A stretch of DNA of 64,000 nucleotides from Sipunculus nudus (GCA_026874595.1 CM049309.1:23193033-23257032), one strand, 5' to 3'. Numbered from the stretch's first letter, positions 35,344 through 49,463 are shown. Program-made: numbers and translations. The notes: a model not told the origin generated them from the letters alone.

Positions 35344-37544
35344 TAATTTAATGTTCTACACATTATGTTTTACACGAACTGCCAAGAATTACAGTTCTAA
35401 CTCTTATCTACCACCAAAAAGCTCTCTTTGCCATGAATAACTCCAGGAACATGCTTAAAATATGAATGTTGTCAAGTTGAATTCCAGTTTCATAAAAGTC
35501 GATTTTTTAAAAGGAAAAATAATGCATGGCATCACTTACCAGTGTCTCCGTACCTGTCTGTGTGGCTTTGAATAAGCGCCTTGTTCCGAGAAAATAAATA
35601 AATTGTACTTTTTATTTGATATCTGCAGTATCAGGGCGGACAGTACCAGGGAATTATACAACAGATTTATTCTTTTGCTCTGAAGTTGCCTGTCATACCA
35701 CGCCCTACGTTATGGCGTCCGATGTCTGCCCACAAACACTTAACAGCCGTCTGATTTTCCCTGACAATATAATTTATTATTCATGGTAGATAAACCTGAT
35801 ATGCAAGCAAAACTTGAACGTTATTTTATGATCATTTTAATAAACAGTCCTAAGTACAGTATAGTGACTCATGTTAAATTTTGGCCGCCTGCCAGGATAG
35901 AAGAAATACTCGTAAAAGTCAGACGGGTATTATACAGCGGCTTTTACTTGCCCGCCGGCCATTTCTCCAAGTATATACACATGACACTATTAAAGTTGCC
36001 TATTTCAAACTGATTTTATAAATAATTCAGTCGGAAAAAATCGCTGGCCGCAGTGGGCACAGCGTTTGTGTATCTGAATAAGAAAATGAATCTAAGTCAT
36101 TAAGCCTAGTATGCCGCATATCTGGATAAAACTCCCTAGACATCTTTGGCCATTTATAATCTCTATATGCCTATACCTTATTCATTTTGACTAAATTGCC
36201 GAGATATACAATAAAAAATAATATGGGGATATATATAAAAATACATCGTGAATATGAACATGTGTTTCTTTCCATAAGAGCTAAACCTTTATATATGAAA
36301 ATCTAAATCTATTTCTCCATGAGAGACTTATATATCGTGTGTACCGACTGATTAAAAGTTTGACTTCTCTTTTTATCTGATTCTGTTTTTATGATAAATA
36401 AAAAACATGGTCGCAAATATATAATATTAATATGTACTTACATCTACGGCCTATCGTTATAATTCATCTGTTTGTAAAACCTATCATACAAAGGCCTCAT
36501 ACATGCCAGTAAATGCATATAATGAAACGCCTATATATGTCCACATCACATTTAGTTTTATTTTTATACCATTACACGTATGGGCTGTGCGGTCGGCCTA
36601 TTTTTATTATTCGTATATCAGAAAAGGCCTACAGCTGTACATCTATCATGTATATAATATGATATAATGGTCTTCAAAACAAAACTGGACAACAAGAAAA
36701 AAATAGGAAAACATTATCATACACTCTCCATTCGACCCCAGCAAACTCATGTCATACTGTAATGTAAGTAAAATTAAGGAAAGCGATCCCGCTATCGTCG
36801 ACACGTTTTTACATGAGTTGAGAGCGGTAATATCAGGAAGTACAAGATTATCTGTTACCCTGGAGGCGAAACAGGACAACAAGTGAACGCGAAACAACCC
36901 AGCTTATAATTGCTAGCCCATGCATAATACGCGACATGGGCCTAAATATAAATGTAACTTGTAGGAAGTATCTGTCACGTAATCACGTAAAGTATCTGTC
37001 ACTGCGGCCCAGCGGCAAATTCAGTTCCCAGTTCTCTCACATGGGATCTGACTTTTGTCTTCTTGGGGGTAAAAAAAATTTTTGACAGTTTTAATTCTAA
37101 TTGGTGATAAGGCTGTTTCTGTGAATCTTAAGAATACACCCACTCTAACAATGGACGTTTCAAACCTGGCTCAGAATTCTGGGATTGGTGCTTGCCGTGA
37201 CCTAGAGCAATAAATAACACTTTTGTTTCATCGACTTAGAAACATTTCGCTTTCATTGGCTGTTTCTTGATCGTTGGTGAATGTATTATAATTTATAAGG
37301 GAGAAAAGGCGGTTTTCCTCATTTTTATTCTTTTTATTCATAACCACTCAACGTAAAAGACAACAAATTACACCCTGTAGTGGGTGGATAAATGAGTGTT
37401 CTATCCTTATGAATAGACGTTATTTTTCATGAGACTGTCTAGTGATATATTTTAGAGCTTTGCAGCAATTATGTTACAATTATGACTCCCTACACAGGGT
37501 ATATTCTAACGTGGCTTGACCTTTACTTGTGAAGTTGTAAATGG

Positions 37545-37547
<3 letters not shown>
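35344..37547. other. Unassigned, nothing recognised
   Basis: Includes small ORFs at 35,783-36,013 (plus) and 36,646-36,897 (minus) with no domain, splice or polyadenylation support. Confidence 0.5.

Positions 37548-37581
<34 letters not shown>
37548..37581. repeat. (TA)n microsatellite
   Basis: Pure TA run. Confidence 0.96.
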
Positions 37582-37584
<3 letters not shown>

Positions 37585-39030
37585 ATTCTGAATTTATGAA
37601 TTTCTAAAATATAAAGGTTTTCCCAGTTACAGTACTGATTCAAACTTATGATCAAAGCCCTCTGTGTCTCTGAAGACCCTATCCTTTGGCCTTCTATCGT
37701 TTTAACATTGTACAGTTGGGCCTTACAGGCCTTATGTTATGCTGACAGGGTAACGCTTAATTACAGGTAAGCTTCTGCAACGCTCGAAATCTCTTTCGGA
37801 CGCACGGTAGTGGTGTCGGAGTGTCCGAATTTCTGACGCGTTAATTTTTGGCTGTTAGACAAGAGTATCAAAGCTGGCACTTAAAGCAGTCAATGACATT
37901 TTAATAACCACCCCAAACAATAAGTAAAAACCTGACAAATGACAGCTGACATTTTGCTGTAACCAGATCATTATGTAAAATGTCACGATATTTATCATAT
38001 ATAAAACAGTACTGACGTAAAATACTTTAAGGAATAATAAATTTTTACATAACTCTTCGAAATGCGACAATTTTAATAAAATTTTCTCCCCTTGGGTCGC
38101 GCTGAAATTCCATTGACTCTCCAACATTTTGACCACAGCTCCCATAATCTTCCAGTTTTCTTCCTATTGGAAGCCCTTAATTTGATAACCTTCAACTAAG
38201 AAGTACAAAGGGTTGGCCACAAGGTTACTTTCTTCTCTCTGGATACAGCTGCCAGGACGGACATTCCCCAATATATAATGTTTTAAGACAGATATGTTAC
38301 AAAATTTATCTAATTCTGCAGCATAAGAACAAAATTCATTTTTATACATTAGGTTTCATTATAAAAAGTCTTATTCGGCCAAGTAATAATGGTCACACAG
38401 ATACTGACACAAAGTCTTCACAGGTATACAATCAGCCTCAAAATGCCTGTATAAAGCAAGTATTGACGGCTAGTGCGTGGTCGCAGTGCCCGTCACAGAG
38501 ACGGCACATGTTGAGACTTACACGGAGTTCACATTACGGTTATCTGTATCTTCCTGTAATTAAATTAGCTACGTAATCAGACTTCATCTGTGTCTAATCT
38601 CAGGCATCAGAGGATCTCTCCAATCAGTGGAATGATGTTTTTCTACACCCACTTTCGACTCCTCATATCAAATTACTTACAGATGTCTTGATATGTTTTA
38701 CCTAATAATAGCTGTATGGTGAGTTTATTAATGACGAGGGCATTCAGCAGACACCCCGATTACGTAATGACGTGAACCTTTAATACACCTAATGTCCCCC
38801 CCCCCCCCTTCGGAAGGGAAACCACAACCAAAGCCAAACCGCTGTAAAAAGAACAAAAATTAAATGGAATTCACGTGACCGTAGGCTGAGACGGCTTCTT
38901 TACAAGAACCTCCCATGTATTTTTTTATTCGTTATTGTGCCATCTGTACTAAGCGAATGACAAATTAGCAAGAACGTTTTCCAAATTCGAGAAGTCGGCT
39001 GCCGCTCGCCCGTTCCCCTACTTGCCCATT
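37582..39030. other. Unassigned; weak minus-strand ORFs
   Basis: Minus ORFs at 37,855-38,145 and 38,164-38,349 are open but unsupported (see rejected items). A C homopolymer lies near 38,797-38,807. Confidence 0.45.
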
Positions 39031-39197
39031 AACGGTATTAAGTGATTTCCCCACAGGGAAAGCAAGGGCAGAATATCAGGCCGGTATACCTGGCGGGGTT
39101 CAGCGTCGTCAGTATGTTAGCGTGCATGACGCCGCGATTCTTAAACCCTCTCCCGTATCCCCGGCAGCTTCTGTGCTGTCGGCATGTAAAGCAGTCC

Positions 39198-39310
39198 ATG
39201 ACGACTGTCTCTGCGGTTGGTTTTGGATTACTAATGGTTCTTGGCGTGATCACTGCGGTTTCTACCCCAGGCGCCTCATACAGTTATGTCGTTCACGAGA
39301 CACGGATTAA
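39198..39310 (+). CDS. Candidate signal-peptide exon
   Basis: From the ATG at 39,198 the frame encodes MTTVSAVGFGLLMVLGVITA, then VSTPGASYSYVV. This has a short polar start, a hydrophobic core and a small-residue cleavage region typical of secretory signal peptides. The frame runs to ATTAA then GTAACT, a usable but weak donor in phase 2. Without splicing it stops two codons later. An in-frame ATG at 39,042 gives a 90-codon version. A phase-2 candidate exon lies at 45,336-45,413. The region is GC-richer than its surroundings. The opposite strand is also open, so the strand is not certain. Confidence 0.28.
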
Positions 39311-39314
39311 GTAA

Positions 39315-42300
39315 CTTTGAAGCGTGGCAAATTCGGCACGCGTACTAGACTCCTGTTGCTCTCATTTCAAATTCATCTTAAACCCCAGGATATTCCGAAC
39401 AACATCCCAGACGACTCGGCACTGAAGAGAAGTCTTTGTTTATATGATTAGACAAACATATTGAATATATCAATATCATTCAGACATGTTGCTAGGTTGC
39501 TTAACTGAAAAACGATGGGTATTTCAGTACAAGTGTGAAACACTGGTACCCAGTATCTTGAATGAAAACTAAATGATTGCAACACATTCTTTGATAGACT
39601 CCAATGTTTTTTACAGATTGTTTCTTAATTATAAAATTTGAAATGTAATACAGTACACAAAAAATTCCAAATATAAAAAGAGACAGAAATAAATATTAAA
39701 AGGTAATTCGTCTCTAAATAAAAATGTTCACAGTCTATGTTATGGTCGGGTTTTATAATACTTCATAACACAAGTCTAATTAAAATCCATCTTGAACTAC
39801 AAACGTTCATATAAATTTAAAAATAGTAATGAATAAATAAATATAGTTATAAATAGGAATATTAGTTCGCATTTCATTTTTTATTGATTCATTATTCTTT
39901 TTATTTACAATCATTAATGCATTGTCAGTCAATGTGTACAAGAATTTACTAATCTGTATCAAAATGGGAATGGCTTTTGCATAAATATGCAGAATATAAC
40001 ATTTTTATTTTATATATAAAGTTATTGGTCTTGATATTATCCTCGCTGAGATATTTCCTGATCAACATATATTACCTTTCTTTCTTTATGGAATGTGCAT
40101 ATGAAATATGTAATACCTCAACGTTAACACATGTAACACCTGTATATTTTAGGATAAGTAGTTCACACAATGAATTCCATAATGCGGTGCTCTTCTTAAG
40201 TGCACGGAAGTAACATAAATACCTCACAGACCCCACTTCGACCTTGGGTTTTCTTCTGTTTAAAGGAATACATGCAAAGTGTTTTTATAAAACACACGGA
40301 ACCGCCGACCGGGCAAAAAAAGTATACCCTCCGACCAAAACGATTAACGATGGATCGATATCCATAAAATAAGCACCACGATCAGATGCATCATTCCAAA
40401 TGGTGTCCCTTCGATTTGTCATAGGAGTTTCAGGCATGGTGGCGTTTCCTGTGGGCCCGGAGCCAGAAGAACTTTAGTAATGGCATCTAATGGGTCCCGC
40501 TCATTTCGCCCAAGCGCCATTTTCTCGATTTGTGACGGAAAAGCATTTGTTTCCTGACCTGTTTATTAGATATCTGTAACAAAAAAATGAAATGTTTACT
40601 CTCCATCTTATGAAAGATGGTTACATTTCCCGTGTCTGGAGTAAATAACTTGCACAAACCAACGAATTATCCCTAAATATGAATAAAAAAAAAGGTTTCA
40701 GGTTTCATATATTCTAAATAGTTCTAAATCACTCGCTGCATGGCACATAACATGTTAATGTTTTAAGGTGTAATATATTTAATTTTGGACCTACGAAGAA
40801 AAATTATTCTGAAATCTACCAGTTCATTTAAACTAGGACTTTTCATAATTAATTATGTTATTATGTCACTTGTCTTCAAGAATAACGGGCTCTTCATGTA
40901 TCCTACTGTCGTTCAATTTTTTTTTCTTCTTTCCGCAACTTCAAATCCTGACAAATGATGACGGTCACCAAACGCACCTAGCTGTATTCCAATACTTTTA
41001 AGGAATATATTACTCATGTTACTGATCTGCAAAAAACACTCCGGCCTTTTTTACGGGCGACAGATATATATTTTCCCATTTTGGAAATGACACAATAAAT
41101 TTCGTTTGCAGCCTTTGCAGATATGAGAATATTGAGCAGCTTCTGTTAGTGGTGTCAGGCATTTTAAAAACTGTTTTGATGTTTAAACCTTTTTTTCACG
41201 CTATTTTAACTCAAGAACTCATTCATATGTTTTCCAGTAACGTTGGGAATTCATATAATTCGATGTTGTATGAGTATATGACGTAGTCTGGTAAAGGCTT
41301 TTGATTACGAAGCGGAAAGTACCCGTGTTGAAACCTTCAAGAGTCTTATTGGAACCTCAGAGGTTCGCTGTAATGACTTTCTGATTTTTTCCTGGCTTGG
41401 TGAATATAAAACTTGAAATCAAAAGCGCTTAATACCATTGTAACCCTCGTCCGAATTTTTTAAAGAGTGTCACTATAAACCATCGGCCATTCCTTTATAA
41501 AGATAACCCCTTCCAGTAACATTTGTAATGCACTGCGCAGAGTATATAAGACACCGAAGTATAAATTTTCTTTCTGCGTTACATAAAATACGGACGGTTG
41601 AATTTATGACGTATTTACAAACGTCATAATACGTCATCAGGGTTTAATTTCTAAGGGCCTTAAAAGGTAAAAGAAAATGCATATGATCTATCTGTTATCT
41701 TTGTGCTCGGAAATGTCGCCAACTGTCACACTGAGACACGGTAGAACTGTCACACACACTTGATTGTACCGACATGTTGTCATGCGTGAGTGATAAATCA
41801 CGCTCATCAAAGACCAGCGCTACATCCAGGTCACTGTAAGCTTGTCGACCTGGCAAGCTGACTGTTCCTATCATTTGGGATAATTCTTTTTCAGCAATGA
41901 CTGAAAAGGATATGTACCTTAGGCCACATCAACAAAAATTATTGTTCAACGGATTACTTGGTAAAACATAATAGAGTCAGCGGCAATTTTTGAAGCTGTC
42001 AAGTGGAATATACAAAATGCGCCTTTAAAATAATGGATATAGAAAATGGGTATTTCAAATAATGTAAGCTAAAATGTTCCTCTATAAATATTCAAATGGA
42101 TCCAGGCAAGATCGCAAATATAAACATTACCCGACCATCGAAAAATACGAGGGGCGATACCATAGAACGGTATTTGTTTTTGTGTGACCCTAGCGCTTAA
42201 AATAGCATTCATGAAAACGTTTAATCTCTTAAATAAATTGCTCTTTTGATACTGGAGAATAAATATGAAAAAAATCAGAAATAATGAAAAACAATACTAA

Positions 42301-43250
42301 TAAAACTAGGGAAATACTGAATTTTTGTAATAAGTTACTTTAATGGAGCATTAGTAAAGTAAAGGTACATGTAACATCAATCAAATGAAAGCTGTGAATA
42401 GGTTCCTTTAAATCCCTAGGTTCAGTCCTGATGGATTGTGCCTCAGAAAGACTGAGTCAGCAGTTCATCATTATTTTCCTATTCACTAACCATGTCGACT
42501 CGAAACACCTGAATATATACCTAAAGTATATAATCACATGACAAACATATGCATAAGTTAAATTCTGGTGTTATTTAAGCATGACGACGCTGGTACTGGT
42601 AGGTGATTGTTATTTCTTGATGACATACCGTTATAATGTATATTCATCACAATAGAATTAGCAAAAACATACTCTATTCCACTAACTTTCTCTGTGTGCA
42701 TGTTTATTGGGAATACATTTCAAACGCTTATATTTAAAGAAATATCATTAAAATACAAAAATAACATTCCACCAAAGGATTTTCAATTAAATTTACTTTT
42801 ATGTGTAACTACTTTGACTCTTTGACCGATCAAATGCATTTCTGCATATGTTGCCATCTTTCTTTCAGCTTTTTAATGGTTTAAGTGTTAACATTACTCC
42901 GGCCATCTAATCGGCATCTGTCAAATGTAACTTTTTACCTTAATTGTCGTAAGTGGTGAAACATTATATGCTTCTTATTTTTGTTGATAAACAGATTTTT
43001 TAATACATTGTATGAAGGTTTTTTATTTCCTTTATGTAAATAAGATTCATTGTACGGGCTTCCTTGTAAATGCACAGTTGTAAATATAACACCCCCGATA
43101 TTGACTGCGATATATATTATGTCAGGTATATTAAATTAATGAAATATTTAATGTGATTAATGTGATTTACTGGACCCTGGCTGTATCAGCGTTAGAATGA
43201 AGAATCTGCTGCAACTGTCAGAAGCCACAGAAAATGTTATATGAAATTTC
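39315..43250. other. Unassigned, nothing recognised
   Basis: Long AT-rich stretch with no tandem array, MITE copy or supported exon that I could find. Confidence 0.5.
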
Positions 43251-43366
43251 TCATCCTGCTAGCTGTCTTCTCATATTCAAGAGAATCTCACTTAGACGAC
43301 CACCGACCACATCATGCTGACGAAATTTAACGCTTGTCGTGTTACACTTGTTGAATGTGGGTAAGG
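43251..43366 (-). CDS. Candidate terminal exon, unrecognised protein
   Basis: On the minus strand, TTATTTATGGTTATAG precedes CC plus 37 codons and TGA. The peptide contains FNKCNTTSVKFRQHDVVGG and ends LLNMRRQLAG. AATAAA lies about 225 bases beyond the stop (43,022-43,027). Entry phase is 1. No upstream partner in the same phase was found nearby. It has one cysteine and no recognised domain. It could be chance. Confidence 0.25.
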
Positions 43367-43844
43367 CTATAACCATAAATAAATAAAAATCTGTAAAATT
43401 ACTCTCAGAAGGCGTACCAGATGAACAAATTACATGTGTCACTCGTGTATGAATTATTTTCAGAAATTACATAGCCACTTCTAGTAAGTGGGTTCGGCAA
43501 AAGTTCGAGTATTTTGTTAAGAATTAATTCAACTGTGTTGGCACGTGTCCAATTCACGACTATAAACTTTTTTTACTAGGATTTTACTCAAGAGAGATAC
43601 GAGCGGACAGAAGTAATGTGTAATGTGTTAACCGTAATGTAGAATCCAACCTTGCAGATGCAGTGTTCATATATTCTATGAAAATATGCCATATGTCGAC
43701 AAAGGAATAGCTCTCGGTAGCATGCGTAACGAGCCTAAGAACTGATTGTGATATGTTATACTTGATAAATATACCACTAGAACATTATTCGTTACTTGTC
43801 ATACATTTTGCCATGCACACCTACATGTCGCTTCTTATAATTCT

Positions 43845-44470
<626 letters not shown>

Positions 44471-45335
44471 CATTGAATACCTTTGTACCTATAGAAATGG
44501 TTTTACTTTGTACTATTCAAACATCAACATGTACTACTCTTAAAACGCTCAGGAAATCTCTTGGTGTATCGAGCCTGGTTTAGAGTGCATTATGCAGTTC
44601 ATACACATGGAGTAGCGATATGGAACAAAATATATGTAAAATTTGGAGATACAACGTAAAGTCCACTTTACATTCATGAAGTGGAACAACCACCTCTGTT
44701 CTTATGTGTACTTTATGTTTTCTTTAAGTAGACAAAACAATATGACTTGTAAACCATCATGACCAGTTTGAAAAATATATGAACGATAACTAGACTGTAA
44801 CCTTTCCATAATGCAACAATAGTGTGAATGATATAGGCTTGGTCATAACTTGCGTGGTTTTCGGCAGAAATAATATTTGTCCAAGTGAACACAACGTCGT
44901 TTTGATTCCAGGAATAGCCTCTTGTATCCATGGGATTATAGTTAAAGGAAGTGTATTTGTAAAAAAAAAGTATAAAAGGACGAGTAAAAACACAAAACAG
45001 GAGAAAAAAAGGACAATTATTTAAAATTAATACATGCTCAAGTCTGTGAAAAACACATATTGTTATTTGTGAAAAAATAGACAGTAAAGTACAAAAATTG
45101 CATCTGCAGGAACAAAACAAAACAAAAGCTGTAAAATGAAAAAAAAAAAAACATAATCGTGTTACCGCAAAGAAGTAATTTTATACTTACTGAATACATA
45201 CTATACCTGTGCAATTTGCCGGCGCACATGTAAATTGGCACGGAGACATAAAAAGTATGCAATCGATATGCTTAACTGAATGTACAAACATAATTTCTTT
45301 GGTAATGGTCAAGAAAAAGATACGGCGACTTTTAG
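44471..45335. other. Unassigned, AT-rich
   Basis: The 135-codon and shorter ORFs (44,713-45,262) are phenylalanine/tyrosine-rich translations of AT-rich DNA, present on both strands. No gene is supported. Confidence 0.5.
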
Positions 45336-45413
45336 GATGCCGTGTAATCGCCTTTACATTCCACGGAATGACCGCTGCGGTCATAGGGACAGCTGCGTGT
45401 CAACCGAAGAAAG
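45336..45413 (+). CDS. Candidate 78-nt exon with three cysteines
   Basis: On the plus strand, an acceptor (CGACTTTTAG) and a strong donor (GAAAG then GTAAATG) enclose G plus 25 codons plus AG (phase 2 in and out). The peptide begins MPCNRLYIPRNDRCGHRDSC. Joined to 39,198-39,310 it would give an AAG junction codon and a secreted cysteine-containing product. A possible phase-2 acceptor with a good pyrimidine tract lies at 48,394-48,395 (CTCTCTTCAG), leading to a short frame with one more cysteine. All links are unproven. Confidence 0.25.
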
Positions 45414-46174
45414 GTAAATGGAATTAATTGATGGAAGGACAACACACACAATGCGTATACATCGTACCTATCCTACGCGATGTGCTCCTGAATGCTGGCA
45501 GACTGACAAACTATTGAATTCCGTGGAGCAAAGCCAACGGCAAAACATAGTAAGGTATTATTCTATGTATATTGGTCGGGCGGCACGGAGGTCAGTGCCA
45601 AGTGCGTACATAACGATTAAAGTTTGTTAAGGTATATAAATGGTCCCTTTATATTACACTATGAATTATTCTTCGGAATTGTTCCTATTTATCTTATATA
45701 TACACAAATAACCTCACCACGAGTTTAAACATCCAAATATCACCGTTTTTTTTAATCTTAAAGAGAACTCTATGATGTACTGTACATACCAAACAACAAG
45801 ATAAAAAAAAATATAGATCAATGAATTTATTGTTGAACTTTGCTGCAAGGAGTTTTAATATAAAATATGACCCTGTCCTTATTGTTGAGGCGGACATGCT
45901 TATTGAATGGGAATAGAAAGAAAGTTGATCTTGACATTTAAATACAGACAAAATAACAATAGCAACAGGTCCGGTATGTATTCCTTATGAAGTACATGTA
46001 TGAGGGCTGTCTGGTTACCTCTTCAAAATTACAACAACAAAAATTTGTCAGTTTAACCTGCATTGACACTCTTTTGTTCACAGCAACATTTAATATAGAA
46101 TAAACTGGTCGGATATGAATAGTTTACATCGTGACTGCTGTAGGCATTGACAATACACAGACATTGAGTTTAAC
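45414..46174. other. Unassigned, nothing recognised
   Basis: A 70-codon plus ORF at 45,418-45,630 has no support. Confidence 0.45.
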
Positions 46175-46678
46175 TTAAAAGGGGCACAGTCGCCTGTAAA
46201 GCATGTTGAGATAACACGAAAAATAGCTTAGTTCTATTAAAATAAATATGTACCTGCTAAAATATTGCCTAGAAACCGTTTGCTTCCTCCGGTAAATGAG
46301 TGTTAGAAACAGTGGACCGGGCACGATCACAGGTGTCAACATAAACACAGCGAGTGAGGTCGTGTGATTTCCGGAGCCAAATCACGTGTCAATCAGGAGA
46401 TGTCCTGATAAAAAATATAATACATGTTCCCGCTGGCTGAAACAAGGCGTGTTGCGGCTCGAAATCGGGCTTCTGGTCACGCGGCCTTGTTTTGGTAATT
46501 AGACACGTTTGGATTGTGTTTACCAAGACGCAGACTCTTTATAAGGCGTTAAACAGCCGTATGCTATTTATTGAGACTTAGCTGGGATGGTTTTGCTGGG
46601 AAACTTTTGATAAAAGCAAATCTGAACTGATTGTGTGAAAAAATTTGCATAATTTGGCTCCTGATAATGCACCTTTAA
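46175..46678 (+). mobile_element. TTAA-type MITE, copy 2 (intact)
   Basis: The 504-bp element runs from TTAAAAGGGGCACAG to TGCACCTTTAA, a clear inverted repeat around a TTAA target. It aligns end to end with 11,001-11,489, with substitutions and small indels. No ORF is present inside. Confidence 0.85.
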
Positions 46679-46732
46679 CATTAATAATCATCATGGTTCT
46701 CGTATTATTTGAATTTAGGCACTATGCACGAC

Positions 46733-46756
46733 TATCTCTCCCTCTCTATCTATCTA

Positions 46757-46819
<63 letters not shown>

Positions 46820-46820
46820 T
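46733..46820. repeat. (CT)n(CA)n compound microsatellite
   Basis: A CTAT-interrupted CT run is followed by (CA)n. Confidence 0.97.
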
Positions 46821-47261
46821 GCACTAAAACACTGACAGCACGGGAAATATTTTGGATGCATTTGCAGAAACGCGTGTGACAGACATACTTCCTTCAGGGC
46901 CTGTCATTCGTTTATTTTCCTGTGTCATGTAAACAAAAAAATGAACCAATAATGAACATATCCAACATATCCACGTGTCACATTATTTGTAACAACCAGA
47001 AAACCTTCCTGAGCCCCTCTATGCCAGCCCATAGTTTCCTGTTACTTTCCACGCATGTTAAGTGATCTTGGAATAGAAAGGAAGTCAGAGGGTTCTCACA
47101 CACACATTACTTCTAAACGGCCTTTCCCCCTAAATAAATGTCTCTATATCTGTAAAACTACCACACCAAAAACACAATCAGTAATTATCTTGTAACTGCT
47201 GGAATATTGTACAGAGGAGAAAAAAAGAAGGGGGGGGGGGGGTTGCTTCGACTCTTATCAC

Positions 47262-47365
47262 ATTTTAGCCGCCGGAACCTTTTAAACCGATATTTTTGCT
47301 GCCCATATGCCCTTTGTTTCGCACCTGATGACCTGTTTTAAGGTTTTCTCCTTAGTTTTTCTGGT
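47262..47365 (+). repeat. Dispersed repeat family C, copy 2
   Basis: Counterpart of 33,875-34,010. It follows a G homopolymer (about 47,231-47,242). Confidence 0.55.
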
Positions 47366-47762
47366 TTGCCCCTCCTTCTTTAAAACATTGGATTCGCCCC
47401 CGTCATATTGCTAATATACAGCTGTTATTTTTGAAACGAAATAAAAAAGGGCCACCGCGCGGTGAAGTTGGATCCTTGATTTTAAATAAGCCATTTTTTC
47501 GAGGTCACGTTTAATACATCAGGCGTAAGAGGTCGACACCACACACATCGACGATCCTTGTGATGTGGAAAAAGTAATACTGTCCCACTAAATGTCTCAT
47601 AAATTGTGAGGAAACTTGGAATGAGACACCTACTGGTGCTCGGTCACTTTATTAGTATATCTAACGACAAGAATGTCAAAAGAAGTGGTTTACTAGATGC
47701 TTGGCATCTCTTGATTAGGCCACCGCAGCTAATATGGCGAGCCTCCCAGCCGCTATACCCTC

Positions 47763-47858
47763 TCAGCCAGTCCGCTGGACACAAGTCAGGCGGCCACCAG
47801 ACAGAGATATACGGCAAACTAGCCTCATCTGAACCATGGCGACCCGGGACATAGCCAA
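47763..47858 (-). CDS. Candidate terminal exon (pairs with 49,100)
   Basis: On the minus strand an excellent acceptor (GTTTGTTTGTCTTCTAG) opens phase 0 with 31 codons and TGA. AATAAA follows 110 bases later (47,648-47,653). The peptide starts LAMSRVAMVQMRLVCRISLS and ends CVQRTG. The phase-0 entry fits the phase-0 donor at 49,100. A second open frame in the same exon (WWPPDLCPADWLRGYSGWE) is longer but needs phase 1. The plus strand also has MASLPAAIPSQ in good start context. The GC-rich block is exon-like, but its frame is uncertain. Confidence 0.33.
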   Translation of the reverse strand: MAMSRVAMVQMRLVCRISLSGGRLTCVQRTG

Positions 47859-47869
47859 CTAGAAGACAA

Positions 47870-49070
47870 ACAAACCGCCCGCAATCAGGTGCGGACTTGG
47901 ACTGTATAAGACGTGCATGTGATAAACCGTATTAATTATTTCTTCTAAGAAAGATATACAGGATGTTACAGTAAATGAGCAATACGATCCAACCTTCTAT
48001 AAGTATCTTCTATTGAATATATATAAGCCATTCAAATTACATTCTGTAGACTTCATACAAATTTTGCTGAATATTAAGTTGGCGTAAAGGTATATTAAAT
48101 GTCCATATTAACAGTTACATGAAAGGACAGCACACCCCGCGCTACTGAAGTAAAGTTATGATAATGATACCTTAATCAAATACAGATCATGTCTTATCTT
48201 GTAATTATGGTGGAAAGGTGCGAGTCACAGTATAATAATACCACAGTTGGCGCAGTGATGGGAGCGCAGGTACACAGGAAACTATCTATTGTCACCTATA
48301 ACCAGTAATTGATACCATCAAGGGTAATAAAACGCGCCATCTTGCGCGTGTGCGTCAAGCAGATATTAGGCTTTGTCTTAAAATCTCTCTTCAGAACAGT
48401 CATTAAACACTGTTTCACAATTGGAAATTCTCTCACGTAGGAATGTGAGATAAGCCCATGAAACCTCTAAGCCTTCAGTTTGTTTTCGCTACTTCAGTCT
48501 TTTACGGCATAAGGCGAACACTGGAGCCGCCCTGGCCGTGACATTACGCGGCTTTATTAAAGCTAATCATAATATAAAAACATGAGAATGTTGTCTTGTC
48601 ATACAGGGTATCTTTTTCGATTCCGTGCGATTCTACACCTAATCACCTACTAATGAGCTCCAGCATTACAGGTTTGATTAGAATTATTTTGTTTGAGCTG
48701 ATTAGCGATTTCATTAAACTTTGCGATAATGCTGTTCTGTGTTTACAGCCTGAGAGCAGACAATATTAGTCCTCGTCCGTTTAAAAAAAGATGTTTAAAT
48801 AATCAGATGTGATGAAAAGCTTTAAGACAAAAGGAAAGTAATGCCATTATTTTCTCCTTTACAAATTTCAAAATGACAAATTACCCAGCTGCAACTGGAA
48901 TTCAAGTCAGCGTACTAAACATTTATTATTTTCATAAATCTTTGATCATCAAGTGTCTGGGGCTGACTCAGATTTTGTTACAGCATTTATCTGAAACTTT
49001 TCTTTTAGATAAAAAAACTAATAAGAACCAGATTGATTAACATATACCCCCATTCATGTGTCGTTACTTT
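47870..49070. other. Unassigned; possible intron
   Basis: This would be the intron between the 49.1 and 47.8 kb candidate exons. Nothing else is recognised in it. Confidence 0.4.
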
Positions 49071-49099
49071 TACTTCAAAGAGATAGGAAAAAGACTCAC

Positions 49100-49366
49100 C
49101 AAATCTGCTTCAAAAAGTTGACCAAACTGAAGTAATAGCAGATAATTGCACTTGCTTAGCTGCTTGTGAGACTCCTGTGACGGGAATGATCGTTTGTTGG
49201 TCCTCACGGATCTCTTCCGGCGCTCCTTGCTGAGTGTTGCACGCTCGTTCGCCCTGCAAAACTTGAGATCGTTTCTGCCAATAGGGTCCGTTTGTGTGGG
49301 AGCATACCTGACGAGTGCCGACGTGGGACCGTGCGCACCAATCAGTCGAAGGCGCGGCACTCTCAT
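49100..49366 (-). CDS. Candidate first exon, basic dibasic-rich peptide
   Basis: A 98-codon minus ORF begins with ATG at 49,366. It runs in phase 0 to a near-perfect donor, GATTTG then GTGAGT (49,100). The sequence is strongly basic (SKERRKRSVRTNKRSFPSQ) with KR pairs and ends LFEADL. An alternative start is an internal acceptor TTTTGCAG at 49,254, giving a 154-nt exon. Linked to 47,763-47,858 it would make a 120-residue product. The region is GC-richer than its surroundings and has CCAAT motifs, so it could be a promoter/first-exon area. No domain is recognised and there is no signal peptide. Confidence 0.33.
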
Positions 49367-49463
49367 ATCAAAACGAGGCTGGGTACAGCGTGCCTTTGGC
49401 TTCGCTCACCTGTGGCAGGTATTCTACAGTTTTGGTGAGAGGCTAAGCGGCATTGGGAATTAA

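Noticed and set aside
38030-38145. Minus ORF fragment WNFSATQGEKILLKLSHF resembling a CUB-domain strand
   Set aside because: The similarity covers under 25 residues, lacks the CUB cysteines, another frame is equally open, and no flanking exon was found.
44713-45262. 135- and 74-codon minus ORFs
   Set aside because: AT-rich, Phe/Tyr-heavy, overlapping ORFs on both strands, with no splice or domain support.
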